A program made the position numbers and the translations under genes. From PALSA-693 sp963781155 (GTDB lineage Bacteria; Actinomycetota; Acidimicrobiia; Acidimicrobiales; Palsa-688), in assembly GCA_963781155.1 (NCBI GenBank), contig CAWAEC010000011.1, forward strand, positions 682,001 to 746,000: 64,000 nt of DNA, in the 5' to 3' direction. The notes under the pieces were generated by a model that was not told the origin of the DNA, made no database searches, and saw only the letters and a list, made by a program, of their open reading frames with translations. Within the stretch, counting starts at the first letter, position 1; the number at the start of each line of letters is the position of its first letter. Of this stretch, positions 54,501 to 62,628 are shown piece by piece.

Positions 54501-55159
54501 TCGTTGGTTGCCAGGAGCGGAGCGCCCAGACGCTGGGCCAGACGCACCAGCTCTGGATTGGTGCGCCGCTGTTCCTCGAGTCCGTGATCCTGTAACTCGA
54601 CGAAGAGGCTGTCCTTGCCAAAGATGTCCTGGAGGCGGGCGGCCACTGCGACGGCGTGCTCGGTCTCGCCCTTTCGCAGCGCCTGGAGAACGAGCCCCCC
54701 GAGGCACCCGGTGGTGGCGATGACACCTTCGTGGTAGCGCTCCAGCAGCTCCCAATCGGCCCGCGGCTTGTAGTAGTAGCCGTCGAGGTAGGCCTCCGAT
54801 GACAGCTTCAGCAGGTTCTTGTAGCCGGCGCCGTTCTCGGCCAGCAGCGTCAGGTGGTAATAGAGCTTGTCGCCGGCGTCGGCGTCGCCGCCGCCGTCGT
54901 CGATGCGGCCGCGGCGGACCGGCCGCTCGAAGCGCGACTCGCCGGCCTGGTAGGCCTCGATGCCGATGATCGGTTTGATCCCCGCCTGACGCGCCGCTTT
55001 GTAGAAGTCGAGGACGCCGTACATATTGCCGTGGTCGGTGATACCGATGGCCGGCTGGCCGTCGGCAACGGCCCGGGCGACCACGTCGGGCACGCGAGCG
55101 GCACCGTCGAGCATCGAAAACTCGGTGTGCTGGTGCAGGTGCGTGAACGATGCGCCCAC
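51525..55159 (-). CDS. dnaE: DNA polymerase III alpha subunit (DnaE1 type), one frameshift
   Basis: Replicative polymerase, about 1210 residues. PHP domain: HLHQHTEFSMLDGA, ITDHGNMYGVLDFY and GIEAYQAGESRF, with metal-binding His largely kept, as in actinobacterial DnaE1 where PHP proofreads. Palm: RVGPGRGSAAGCCVAYCLRI, MPDIDMDFDERYR (catalytic Asp pair) and LKMDFLGLRNLSVIERALD. Thumb/fingers: PGPMAANMHNDYADRKNG and FNRSHAFGYGLVSYQTAWLK. Tau-binding/OB-fold part: YTKRGELMATFVLEDL. Near 52072 one G is missing from a G run between TRWVG and GVITGVARK; length 3635 agrees. ATG 55159. Confidence 0.96.
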
Positions 55160-55265
55160 GGGAGTCTCCGCCTCCTTCGACGACAGTGATGGGTTATCCA
55201 GAAGGCAAACAGCCGCCCCGACAAATTACAGGACTGTGATTCCGGTGCGAGGCTAGCGCGCGCCG

Positions 55266-55340
55266 AATCCGCTACAGGCCCAATCCGCTACAGGCCCAAT
55301 CCGCTACAGGCCCAATCCGCTACAGGCCCAATCCGCTACA
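55266..55340. repeat. 16-bp tandem repeat, 4 full copies plus 11 bases, at the bpa stop
   Basis: Unit AATCCGCTACAGGCCC at 55266, 55282, 55298 and 55314, with a partial copy at 55330-55340. On the minus strand each unit carries a TAG; the partial copy holds the bpa stop (55336-55338). Further TAGs at 55322, 55306, 55290 and 55274 fall in successive frames because the period is 16. It lies between bpa and dnaE. Confidence 0.95.
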
Positions 55341-55827
55341 GATAGGTCCCCGGGGCGGGCCGGTCATCGGTCCCGGCCGGCAAGCTGCGCTGGCGCATGT
55401 GCTCGAGCTGGGCCCGGGCGGCCATCTGCTGGGCAAACAAGGTGGCCTGGATTCCGTGGAACAGCCCCTCGAGCCAGCCCACCAGCTGCGCTTGCGCCAC
55501 ACGGAGCTCGCTCTCGGTCGGCACCTCGTCCGGGTTGAACGGGGAGGTCACGCGGGTCAGCTCGTCCCGCAGGTCCGGTGAGAGTCCCTCGCTGAGCTCG
55601 CGTATAGAGGTGTCGTAGATCTCCCGCAACCGGGCCCGGCTGGCCTCGTCCATCGGGGCTTGGCGCACCTCGTCGAGCAGCTGTTTGATCATCGAGCCGA
55701 TCCGCATCACTTTCGCGGGCTGCTCGATCGCCTCTCTGTCGGCGTCTACCCCCGCCTGATCGGGAGGGGAGACGATGACCACTTCCTCGGGTCCGGCTCG
55801 GTCTGGCGGTCCCTGCTGGCTTGGCAT
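55336..55827 (-). CDS. bpa: Bacterial proteasome activator Bpa
   Basis: ATP-independent ring activator of the 20S proteasome, 163 residues. The core matches mycobacterial Bpa closely: EQPAKVMRIGSMIKQLLDEV, ASRARLREIYDTSIRELSEG, ELRVAQAQLVGWLEGLFHGI and QQMAARAQLEHMRQ. The chain ends PGTYL, the C-terminal docking motif (GQYL in M. tuberculosis). A disordered N-terminus of about 40 residues is normal for the family. ATG 55827 overlaps the stop of the upstream phosphodiesterase-like gene. Proteasome subunits and mpa must lie elsewhere. Confidence 0.94.
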   Translation of the reverse strand: MPSQQGPPDRAGPEEVVIVSPPDQAGVDADREAIEQPAKVMRIGSMIKQLLDEVRQAPMDEASRARLREIYDTSIRELSEGLSPDLRDELTRVTSPFNPDEVPTESELRVAQAQLVGWLEGLFHGIQATLFAQQMAARAQLEHMRQRSLPAGTDDRPAPGTYL

Positions 55828-56963
55828 CACGTCCCCAGTTTGCCCGGCCCGGCGACGAGAGGCACCAGCATCTCGTCGGCAGTCAGCGATCCGTGCCGGC
55901 ACACCAGCCGGACGTCGCCGCCATCAACGGGGTCGAGATAGGCGACGGGCTCGTACGGGATGACCGCCACGTCCCCCAGCCGGGCCCGAATCGCCGGCCG
56001 CAACGGCCCCCCAAACCATCCTTGGGCTTCCATCTCGTCGGTCGTGACGACCCACGCCTCCTCCCCGTACAGCTCCTCAGCGAGGACGGTCAGCTCGTCG
56101 ACGGCGCCGGCCACGCCGGCGGGGGCGTGCAGCCAGCGAAAGCGGGCCTCGCCGCTCAGCATGACGGTCTTTTCGATCAATCGGCGATCGATGGCGACCA
56201 CTCGCGACGCCACCTCCACCTGCCCGTGGTCGGCGGTCACCGCCAAAATGGCGCCGTCGGGGAGGACGTCGAGCAAGTCCCCGACCAGCCGGTCCACCGC
56301 CACCAGTTCGGCGTCGTAGTACGGCCCGAAGCCGTAGATGTGCGCGATCTTGTCAACCCCTTCGTAGTAGGCGTAGACGAACGGCTCCCCGGCAGCGAGC
56401 AGCTGCTGCACCTCGACCGGCAGACTCGACGGCTGCGACCACCCGGCCTCGGGCTCGTCGCGCAGGTGCGCCTCGGTGAAACCACTACCGGCGAACTCGT
56501 TCTTGCTGACGACGGGCACGCGGCGGCCCTGGAACGGCGGAAGAGGCTGAAACGCCTCGGGATCGACGAACGGCCGGGCGTCGCCCGACACCGTGCGCCA
56601 GCGCAACACGTTGAGAACTTCGGGCCCGGTTGGGCCGTTGACGACCAGGCGGTAGCCGACAATGCCATGCGCAGCGGGGACCGCCCCCACGGTCAGCGAG
56701 GTGAGCGCGGTGGCGGTGGTCGACGGGACGACCGTGGTGATGGGCCCGCCCACCAGGCTGGCCAGATGCGGCGCCAGGTACCGCCGTTGCTGCAACTGCA
56801 GCCAACCGAGGCCGTCCACGACCAGCAGCACCACCTGGCCGGCTGTTCGGGCCGGCCCGGGGAACCAATCCGGGCGCCGCCCGGGCGGCTGAAGGAACCC
56901 CGGGACCAAGCCGGCCAGATTGGCGCCTTCATATGCGGGCAAGACCGGCTCCGGAGCAGTCAT
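55827..56963 (-). CDS. Alkaline phosphatase superfamily phosphodiesterase/pyrophosphatase
   Basis: 378-residue metal-dependent hydrolase of the nucleotide pyrophosphatase/phosphodiesterase branch. Metal site VVLLVVDGLGWLQLQ; nucleophile Thr in VVPSTTATALTSLTVGAVPA; AHGIVGYRLV; second metal site ILAVTADHGQVEV; and His in LVCRHGSLTADEMLVPLV. No signal peptide, so probably cytoplasmic. The substrate is unknown. ATG 56963 is 29 bp from the divergent Rrf2 gene, and the stop overlaps the bpa start, so it is the first gene of a bpa operon. Confidence 0.88.
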   Translation of the reverse strand: MTAPEPVLPAYEGANLAGLVPGFLQPPGRRPDWFPGPARTAGQVVLLVVDGLGWLQLQQRRYLAPHLASLVGGPITTVVPSTTATALTSLTVGAVPAAHGIVGYRLVVNGPTGPEVLNVLRWRTVSGDARPFVDPEAFQPLPPFQGRRVPVVSKNEFAGSGFTEAHLRDEPEAGWSQPSSLPVEVQQLLAAGEPFVYAYYEGVDKIAHIYGFGPYYDAELVAVDRLVGDLLDVLPDGAILAVTADHGQVEVASRVVAIDRRLIEKTVMLSGEARFRWLHAPAGVAGAVDELTVLAEELYGEEAWVVTTDEMEAQGWFGGPLRPAIRARLGDVAVIPYEPVAYLDPVDGGDVRLVCRHGSLTADEMLVPLVAGPGKLGT

Positions 56964-56992
56964 CCCTGACACCCTAGGAGTAGAATGCGACC

Positions 56993-57541
56993 GTGAAGGT
57001 CTCCACCCGGGGTGATTACGCGAGCCGGGCTCTCCTGTCGCTTGCTCTGCATGCCGGGCAGACGCAGCCGACGTCGGTCCGGGATATCGCGGAACGCACC
57101 GGGCTGCCCCAGCCATATCTAGAGCAGATTCTCCTGGCGCTCAAGGGCGCGGGGTTGGTCCGGTCCAAACGGGGCGTCGGAGGTGGGTACGTGCTGGCCC
57201 GGTCTCCAGCCGATATCACCCTGAGCCAGATCGTGAGCGCGGTGGAGGGACCCATCGTCGCCGGCGATTTCGGCGAGCCGCACCAGAATGGGGCCTGCGA
57301 CCACGAGGGGCAGTGCGTGCTGCTCGCCGTGTGGGCGGACGTTGGTGAGCACATGCGGCGCCACCTGGACTCCTTCACGCTCGCCGACATGGCGACGCGG
57401 GCCCGGGGCGGCCGGCTGCACCGTGCCGAAGGCTCAGCTGTCCCACCGTGTCCTGACGGCCCACCGTGTCCTGACGGCCCACCGTGTCCTGACGGCGCGG
57501 CCTACCGGTGGTGCCGATGCTCGACCGCGAGATGTGAATGA
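56993..57541 (+). CDS. Rrf2-family regulator with Cys-rich repeat tail
   Basis: Winged-helix regulator of 182 residues. MKVSTRGDYASRALLSLALH, IAERTGLPQPYLEQILLALK and GLVRSKRGVGGGYVLARSP are the family helix-turn-helix and wing. The cluster region GACDHEGQCVLLAVW has two Cys five residues apart; the third Cys of IscR-type proteins is not at its usual place. After the domain (residue about 145) the tail contains PPCPDG three times and four more Cys-rich residues (WCRCSTARCE), a possible metal or cluster site. GTG 56993 is the family start. The last 40 bases overlap the convergent cbiX gene. Confidence 0.88.
   Translation: MKVSTRGDYASRALLSLALHAGQTQPTSVRDIAERTGLPQPYLEQILLALKGAGLVRSKRGVGGGYVLARSPADITLSQIVSAVEGPIVAGDFGEPHQNGACDHEGQCVLLAVWADVGEHMRRHLDSFTLADMATRARGGRLHRAEGSAVPPCPDGPPCPDGPPCPDGAAYRWCRCSTARCE
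57443..57496. repeat. 18-bp perfect tandem repeat x3 in the Rrf2 gene
   Basis: Units at 57443-57460, 57461-57478 and 57479-57496, identical, encoding PPCPDG three times in frame. Each copy adds one Cys to the tail of the Rrf2 regulator. Confidence 0.95.
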
Positions 57542-58406
57542 CCGACACCGACGGCCTGGCCGACCCGGTCCTCCCGGCCCGGCCACGGAGCCCGGTAGGC
57601 GCACATGTCACAGTTGACGACGACCGGACCGACGAGGGCCTCCCGGTAGCGGGCCGTGACCAGCGGTACCAGGGCCGGCTCGGGCCCCAGGTGCCCGGCG
57701 TCGACGATCTCTACTCCGGTGCGCGCTGCGAAGGCGGCCAGCTCCGCGCGCCCCGTTCGATGAGGCGGCCGTGCGACAGATACCACCAGACGACCGCGAC
57801 GCGGTGATGGCCGAGCCGGGCGAACACGTCGGCGGCGTCCAGGACCGACGGGCCGGTCACCCCGCTGAAGCCCACGTGCACGAACGAGGCGGACGTCCAC
57901 TCCGCGATCAGGCGGGCGGCCTTGTAGGCCTCGGCGTTGGCGTCGGGATCGGAGGTGCCCCGGGCGAGCAGCAGCAGCGGCAATCCGGGACCGGCCACGG
58001 CGAGGGCGGCGGCGCCCAGGAGCTCCACCGGCACCCGTGACACCCCGAGGGCGCGACCAAACGGGAACGCCACCTCCGGATGCCGTTGGCGCGCCTCGAC
58101 GACGACCGCGGGCACGTCGCTCTTGGCGTGCCCGGCCTCGAGCAGCATGAGCGGCAGGATTACCACCCGCTGGCAGCCACGAGCCACCAGGCGGTCGGCC
58201 TGCGCCCCGGCGGGCGGCTCCGCCATCTCCAGGTATCCGACGTCGACGGCGACACCCGGCAGAGCCCGGCCCACCAGGTGGGCCAGTGCCCGGATCTCGA
58301 CGTCGCTGCGGGCGCACTGCGAGCCGTGGGCCACCAGCAACAGTCCTTCCTTCGCCGGCCCGAGGCTCGGGCCGGTGCCCCCGGCCGACCGGATCGGGAT
58401 GCCCAT
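57502..58406 (-). CDS. cbiX: Sirohydrochlorin cobaltochelatase CbiX (two-domain), one frameshift
   Basis: Inserts cobalt into sirohydrochlorin at the start of cobalt-early cobalamin synthesis. About 301 residues with two chelatase repeats: LLLVAHGSQCARSDVEIRAL with MLLEAGHAKSDVP (active-site His pair), and LLLLARGTSDPDANAEAYKA with WYLSHGRLIERG. The C-terminus VVVNCDMCAYRAPWPG followed by a His-rich end (HSHLAVEHRHHR) is typical of long CbiX. One base is missing near 57752 (GAHLR-type break between GRLIERG and RAELAAFAA). ATG 58406. It is opposite in direction to the rest of the cbi genes, with 56 bp between divergent starts. Confidence 0.9.
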
Positions 58407-58462
58407 CGCCGGACACGGTAACCGAGTCGCCGCCTGCCCCATACGCCTGGCAGCCTGAGCAC

Positions 58463-59809
58463 GTGCTCGGTCCGCGGATAGTCGTCGCCGGGACCCACTC
58501 CGGCGTGGGCAAGACGACCGTCGCCACCGGTCTGGTCGCTGCCTTGCGCCGGGCCGGCCACCGTCCCACGACGGCCAAAATCGGACCCGACTTCATCGAC
58601 CCGGGCTATCACGCCCTGGCGTCAGGCGGTCCGCCCCGAAACCTCGACGCCTGGCTGTGCGGACCGGCTGCTATCGCTCCTCTGGCGGGGCGTGCCGGCG
58701 CTGCAGGCGATCTGCTGGTCCTCGAAGGCGTCATGGGCCTCTTCGACGGCGCCGGCGACGGCACCATCTCCTCCACCGCGGACGTGGCGCGGTTGCTGGA
58801 AGCGCCGGTTGTTCTCGTCGTCGACGCCTCGGCGATGTCCGCCTCGGTCGCCGCAGTCGTTCACGGCTACGCCACCCTCCAGCCCGGCGTACCCGTCGCG
58901 GGGGTCGTGCTCAACCAGATCGGCTCTCCGGTTCACGCCGCCCTCCTCCGGGACGCGCTGGCGCCGCTCGGAATTCCGGTCCTCGGGGCTCTACCCCGCG
59001 ACGACCGCTTCCGCTGGCGCGATAGGCACCTGGGTCTGGTCCCTGTCGCCGAGGACCCGGACCGGGTGCGCCGGTCGCTCGCGCGCCTGGCCGAGGCGAT
59101 TGAGGCCCACGTCGACCTGGCCGCCATCGTGGCGCTGGCACGGACCGCCCCCGGCCGCCCCACCGGCGCGGTGCCACTCCCGACGCCCGGGCCGCTTATC
59201 CGGGTGGCGGTGGCCGGGGGTCCCGCCTTCACCTTCACGTACACCGACACCCGGGAGGCCCTCGAGGCCGCCGGCGCCGAGATCGTGCCGTTCGACCCGC
59301 TCAGTTCGGCCCGGCTCCCCGACGCCGTCGACGGGCTCATCATCGGCGGCGGGTTCCCCGAAGTCCACGCGGCCGCCCTGGCTGCCAACCGTCCGTTCCT
59401 GGAAGATCTGCGCCGGCAGGTCGTGGACGGACTGCCGGCCTGGGCCGAATGCGGGGGGCTGTTGCTGCTCGCCGACGGCCTCGACGGCCACCCCATGGCC
59501 GGCGTCGTCGCGGGGGATGCGGTCATGACCGGACGCCTCACCCTCGGTTATCGCGACGTTGCTGCTGCCGCCGCCTCTCCCCTGGGGCCGGCCGGGACGC
59601 GGTGGCGGGGGCACGAGTTCCACTATTCGGCGTTGACCCCGCCCGGGGACGCGCTCCAGCTCACCAGCCGCTGGGGGCAGGGTCGCGAAGGGTGGGCCAC
59701 GCCCACCCTGCTCGCCACCTACGTGCACCACCACCCGGGCGGCGATCCGGGCCGGGTGGCCGCCTTCGCCGCCACCTGTGCCCTACGTCGTGCCCTACGT
59801 TGCGGCTAA
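58463..59809 (+). CDS. cbiA: Cobyrinate a,c-diamide synthase
   Basis: Glutamine-dependent amidation of side chains a and c, 449 residues. The N-terminal ATPase has VVAGTHSGVGKTTVATGLVA, KIGPDFIDPGYHALASG, LVLEGVMGLFDG and VVLVVDASAMSASVAAVVHG. The C-terminal glutaminase has IIGGGFPEVHA and AECGGLLLLADGL (nucleophile Cys), with RWRGHEFHYS and ATYVHHHPGG (His). GTG 58463 starts exactly at the family N-terminus. First plus-strand gene of the cobalamin cluster. Confidence 0.95.
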   Translation: MLGPRIVVAGTHSGVGKTTVATGLVAALRRAGHRPTTAKIGPDFIDPGYHALASGGPPRNLDAWLCGPAAIAPLAGRAGAAGDLLVLEGVMGLFDGAGDGTISSTADVARLLEAPVVLVVDASAMSASVAAVVHGYATLQPGVPVAGVVLNQIGSPVHAALLRDALAPLGIPVLGALPRDDRFRWRDRHLGLVPVAEDPDRVRRSLARLAEAIEAHVDLAAIVALARTAPGRPTGAVPLPTPGPLIRVAVAGGPAFTFTYTDTREALEAAGAEIVPFDPLSSARLPDAVDGLIIGGGFPEVHAAALAANRPFLEDLRRQVVDGLPAWAECGGLLLLADGLDGHPMAGVVAGDAVMTGRLTLGYRDVAAAAASPLGPAGTRWRGHEFHYSALTPPGDALQLTSRWGQGREGWATPTLLATYVHHHPGGDPGRVAAFAATCALRRALRCG

Positions 59810-59821
59810 GCTGGGCTGTGG

Positions 59822-60703
59822 ATGCGGAAGAGCAGCGTGTATCTCCCGGACCGGATGAAAGCCGCGCTGGCGGCCCGCGCCGCCGCGACCGGCCGGTCCG
59901 AAGCGGAACTCATCCGCGGCGCCCTCGAGGCCGCGCTGCGCCAGCCGGCCACGCCGGCGACGCCAGCCCAGCCACCGGACCCGGCCGTCCCGGGCCGGTT
60001 GGTCGGCGTCGGCGTCGGGCCGGGCGAGCCCGACCTGCTGGCCGCGCGGGCCGTGGCGGCCCTGCGCCGAGCCGATCGGGTGCTGGCCCCGACCACCGCA
60101 GTCGACGCCATCGGCCGGGCCGAGGCGGTGGTGCGAGAAGCAGTTCCGGGCGTCCCGATCGAACGGGTCGCCTTCGAGATGGCTCCGGACCGGTCCGCCC
60201 GGGCGGGCGCCGTGGACCGGGCGGCCGACATCGTCGCGCGCTACCTCGACTCCGGCGAAGAGGTGGCGTGGATCACTCTGGGAGACCCGCTGACGTATTC
60301 GACGTTCGCCACGGTGGCCGATCGCGTCCGCCAACGGCGGCCCGCCACGACCGTGACCCAGGTGCCCGGGATCATGGCGTTCCAAGCGCTCGCTGCCCGG
60401 ACGGGCACTGTGATCGCCGGTGAACGGACCCGGGTCGTGATCCGGACCGCCCTCGGCGGCGACGACTGGAGCGCGGACCTGGCCGATCCCGCCACCACCG
60501 TGGTCGTGTACAAAGGCGGACGGCGCCTTCCGGAACTCGCGGCTGACGCCGTCGCCCGCGACCGCGCGCGCTCGTCCGTGGCCGGCGAGCTGATCGGGAT
60601 GCCCGGCGAGCGGATCGGGGCCCTGGAGGACCTGGCCGCCAGCGGGCCGGCGTCCTACCTGGCCACCGTGATCCTCCCCGCGATCGACTGCGGGCCACCG
60701 TGA
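59822..60703 (+). CDS. cbiL: Ribbon-helix-helix domain fused to precorrin-2 C20-methyltransferase
   Basis: 293 residues in two parts. Residues 1 to about 41 (MRKSSVYLPDRMKAALAARA to GRSEAELIRGALEAAL) are a typical CopG/MetJ-type ribbon-helix-helix DNA-binding domain. After a Pro/Ala linker (residues 42-58) comes a corrin methyltransferase: LVGVGVGPGEPDLLAARAVA, EVAWITLGDPLTYSTFATVA, VTQVPGIMAFQALAARTGT and VVVYKGGRR, matching CobI/CbiL. ATG 59822 is 12 bp after cbiA and directly begins the RHH domain; the methyltransferase has no start codon of its own nearby, so the fusion is real in this reading. It overlaps cbiF (GTGA). Confidence 0.88.
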   Translation: MRKSSVYLPDRMKAALAARAAATGRSEAELIRGALEAALRQPATPATPAQPPDPAVPGRLVGVGVGPGEPDLLAARAVAALRRADRVLAPTTAVDAIGRAEAVVREAVPGVPIERVAFEMAPDRSARAGAVDRAADIVARYLDSGEEVAWITLGDPLTYSTFATVADRVRQRRPATTVTQVPGIMAFQALAARTGTVIAGERTRVVIRTALGGDDWSADLADPATTVVVYKGGRRLPELAADAVARDRARSSVAGELIGMPGERIGALEDLAASGPASYLATVILPAIDCGPP

Positions 60704-61509
60704 TCTCCTTTGTCGGTGCCGGACCGGGCGCGCCGGACCTGATCACGGTGCGCGGGGCGGCGCGGCTGGCCGCGGCCGACGTCGTCATCTGGGCGTCGTC
60801 GCTCGTCCCCGACGCATTGCTCCGCCATTGCGGGGCCGGCGCCGCAGTGCATGACTCCGCGGTCATGACCCTGGAGGACGTCATCGCGGTGTACGCGGCC
60901 CATCCACCCGGGACGCGTGTCGTCCGCCTGCATTCCGGCGATCCCAGCCTGTACGGCGCGATCGGTGAGCAGATCGACTGGTGCCAGCGCCACGGCCGTT
61001 CCTGGGAGATCGTGCCGGGAGTTTCCTCCCTGGCCGGAGCCGCGGCTGCCCTGGGCCGGGAGCTCACCCAGCCGGGCGTCAGCCAGAGCGTGGTGCTCAC
61101 CCGGCTCGGGGGCCGGACCCGGGCCTCGATGGGCGAGGGAGAGTCCGTCGCATCGTTCGCTGCCCATGGCGCCACCATGGGCGTCTTCTTGTCCGCGGCC
61201 CGGCCCGACGAACTGGCCCAGGAGCTGCTGGCCGGGGGCACCGGCTACCCCCCGGACACGCCGGCGGCCATCGTCATCCGGGCGACGTGGCCCGACGAAC
61301 GGATCATCCGCACGACCGTGGGTCGACTGGCGGCCGACCTGCGGGCCACCGGCACCACCCTCACCGTGCTGGTCCTCGTCGGCGAGGCGCTCGCAGCGCG
61401 GCCCGTCGCCCGCCGGTCCCACCTGTACTCTCCCGCCCACGGGACTGCGTACCGGCTGCCGTCGTCCGACGGCACAACGGCCGGTCGGCCGTCGGCCCGG
61501 CGACGGTGA
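60700..61509 (+). CDS. cbiF: Cobalt-precorrin-4 C11-methyltransferase
   Basis: SAM-dependent methylation at C11, 269 residues. ISFVGAGPGAPDLITVRGAA, VIWASSLVPDALL, VVRLHSGDPSLYGAIGEQID (GDPSLY signature of CbiF/CobM), IVPGVSSLAGAAAALG and LTRLGGRTRASM. About 20 C-terminal residues (SDGTTAGRPSARRR) are an unstructured tail. GTG 60700 overlaps the cbiL stop, and the stop overlaps the cbiD start. Confidence 0.95.
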   Translation: MISFVGAGPGAPDLITVRGAARLAAADVVIWASSLVPDALLRHCGAGAAVHDSAVMTLEDVIAVYAAHPPGTRVVRLHSGDPSLYGAIGEQIDWCQRHGRSWEIVPGVSSLAGAAAALGRELTQPGVSQSVVLTRLGGRTRASMGEGESVASFAAHGATMGVFLSAARPDELAQELLAGGTGYPPDTPAAIVIRATWPDERIIRTTVGRLAADLRATGTTLTVLVLVGEALAARPVARRSHLYSPAHGTAYRLPSSDGTTAGRPSARRR

Positions 61510-62628
61510 CGAAGGCCGCCCACGAGCCCCCGATGGCCCCGGAGGTGGCACGGGCGAAGGGGCTGCGGACCGGCTGGACGACAGGGACGTGCGCCTCCGC
61601 GGCCGCCAAGGCTGCGGTCGTTGGTTTGCTCTCCCGCACCCCGCCGGCGGAGGTCGAAGTGGGGCTGCCGGACGGGCGCCGTGTCAGTTTTGGGGTGACC
61701 GACACAGAGGCGGGCCGGCCCGGCTTTCCGGGCCGCGCCGCGGTCGTCAAAGACGCCGGCGACGACCCGGACGTCACCCATGGCGCACACGTCACCGTGA
61801 CCGCAGCCTGGCTACCCACCGGCGCGCCAGCGGGCACCGTCGAGCTCCACGCCGGGCCAGGGGTCGGTCGGGTCACGCTGCCCGGCCTGGGGTTACCCGT
61901 GGGAGCTCCCGCCATCAACCCGGTGCCCGCCCGCATGATGCCGCGCCGCGGTCGGCGAGCTGACCGACCGCCCGGTGACCCTCACCGTCTCGGTGCCAGG
62001 CGGCGAGACGATGGCGGCCCGAACCTCGAACGCCCGGCTCGGCATCATCGGCGGCATCTCCATCCTCGGCACCACAGGCGTCGTGCGGCCCTTCTCGACC
62101 GCATCGTGGCGGGCCAGCGTGGTCCAGCAGGTCGACGTGGCCGCCGCCCAGGGCTGCGACCACATCGTCCTCTCCACCGGCGGCCGCACCGACGCCGCCG
62201 CCCAGCGCCTTCTCCCGGGGCTCCCGCCGGTGTGCTTCGTCGAAGTGGGCGACTTCACCGGCATCGCCCTCAGGCGTGCCGCCGGCGCTGGAATGGCCAG
62301 GGCCACCTTCGTCGGAATGGCCGGCAAGATCACCAAGCTGGCGGCCGGGGTCTTGATGACCCACTACCGCCGCTCCCGGGTGGACGGGCTGCTGCTGGAG
62401 GAGGTGGCCCGGTCGACCGGCGCCGGGCCCGAAGTGGTGGAGGCGGCCACCGCCACCGCCACGGCCAGGTTTTTTACCGAGACCTGCGTGACGGCCGGCC
62501 GGCTGGAACCGCTGGCGGAGCTGTGCCGGCGCGCCGCCGAGGCCTGCCAGTCCTTCGTCCACCACGCCCTGACGGTCGAAGTGGTCATGGTTGACTTCGA
62601 CGGGAACGCGGTCCTGGCCCGTGGATGA
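61506..62628 (+). CDS. cbiD: Cobalt-precorrin-5B C1-methyltransferase CbiD, one frameshift
   Basis: Marker enzyme of the cobalt-early (anaerobic) route, about 374 residues. Start: GLRTGWTTGTCASAAAKAAV; GRAAVVKDAGDDPDVTHGAH; INPVPARMM; then in another frame TDRPVTLTVSVPGGETMAAR, ARLGIIGGISILGTTGVVRP, HIVLSTGGRTDAAAQ, FVEVGDFTGIALRRAA and MAGKITKLAAGVLMTH. One extra base near 61942 causes the break; length 1123 agrees. GTG 61506. Overlaps cbiET by 8 bases. Confidence 0.94.

Noticed and set aside
52760..54595. 611-codon open frame on the plus strand opposite dnaE
   Set aside because: It is antisense to highly conserved DnaE sequence, has no family motifs, and such long shadows are expected at this GC content.
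55266..55340. CRISPR-like repeat array
   Set aside because: Units of 16 bp follow each other without spacers, and no cas genes are present; it is a plain tandem repeat.
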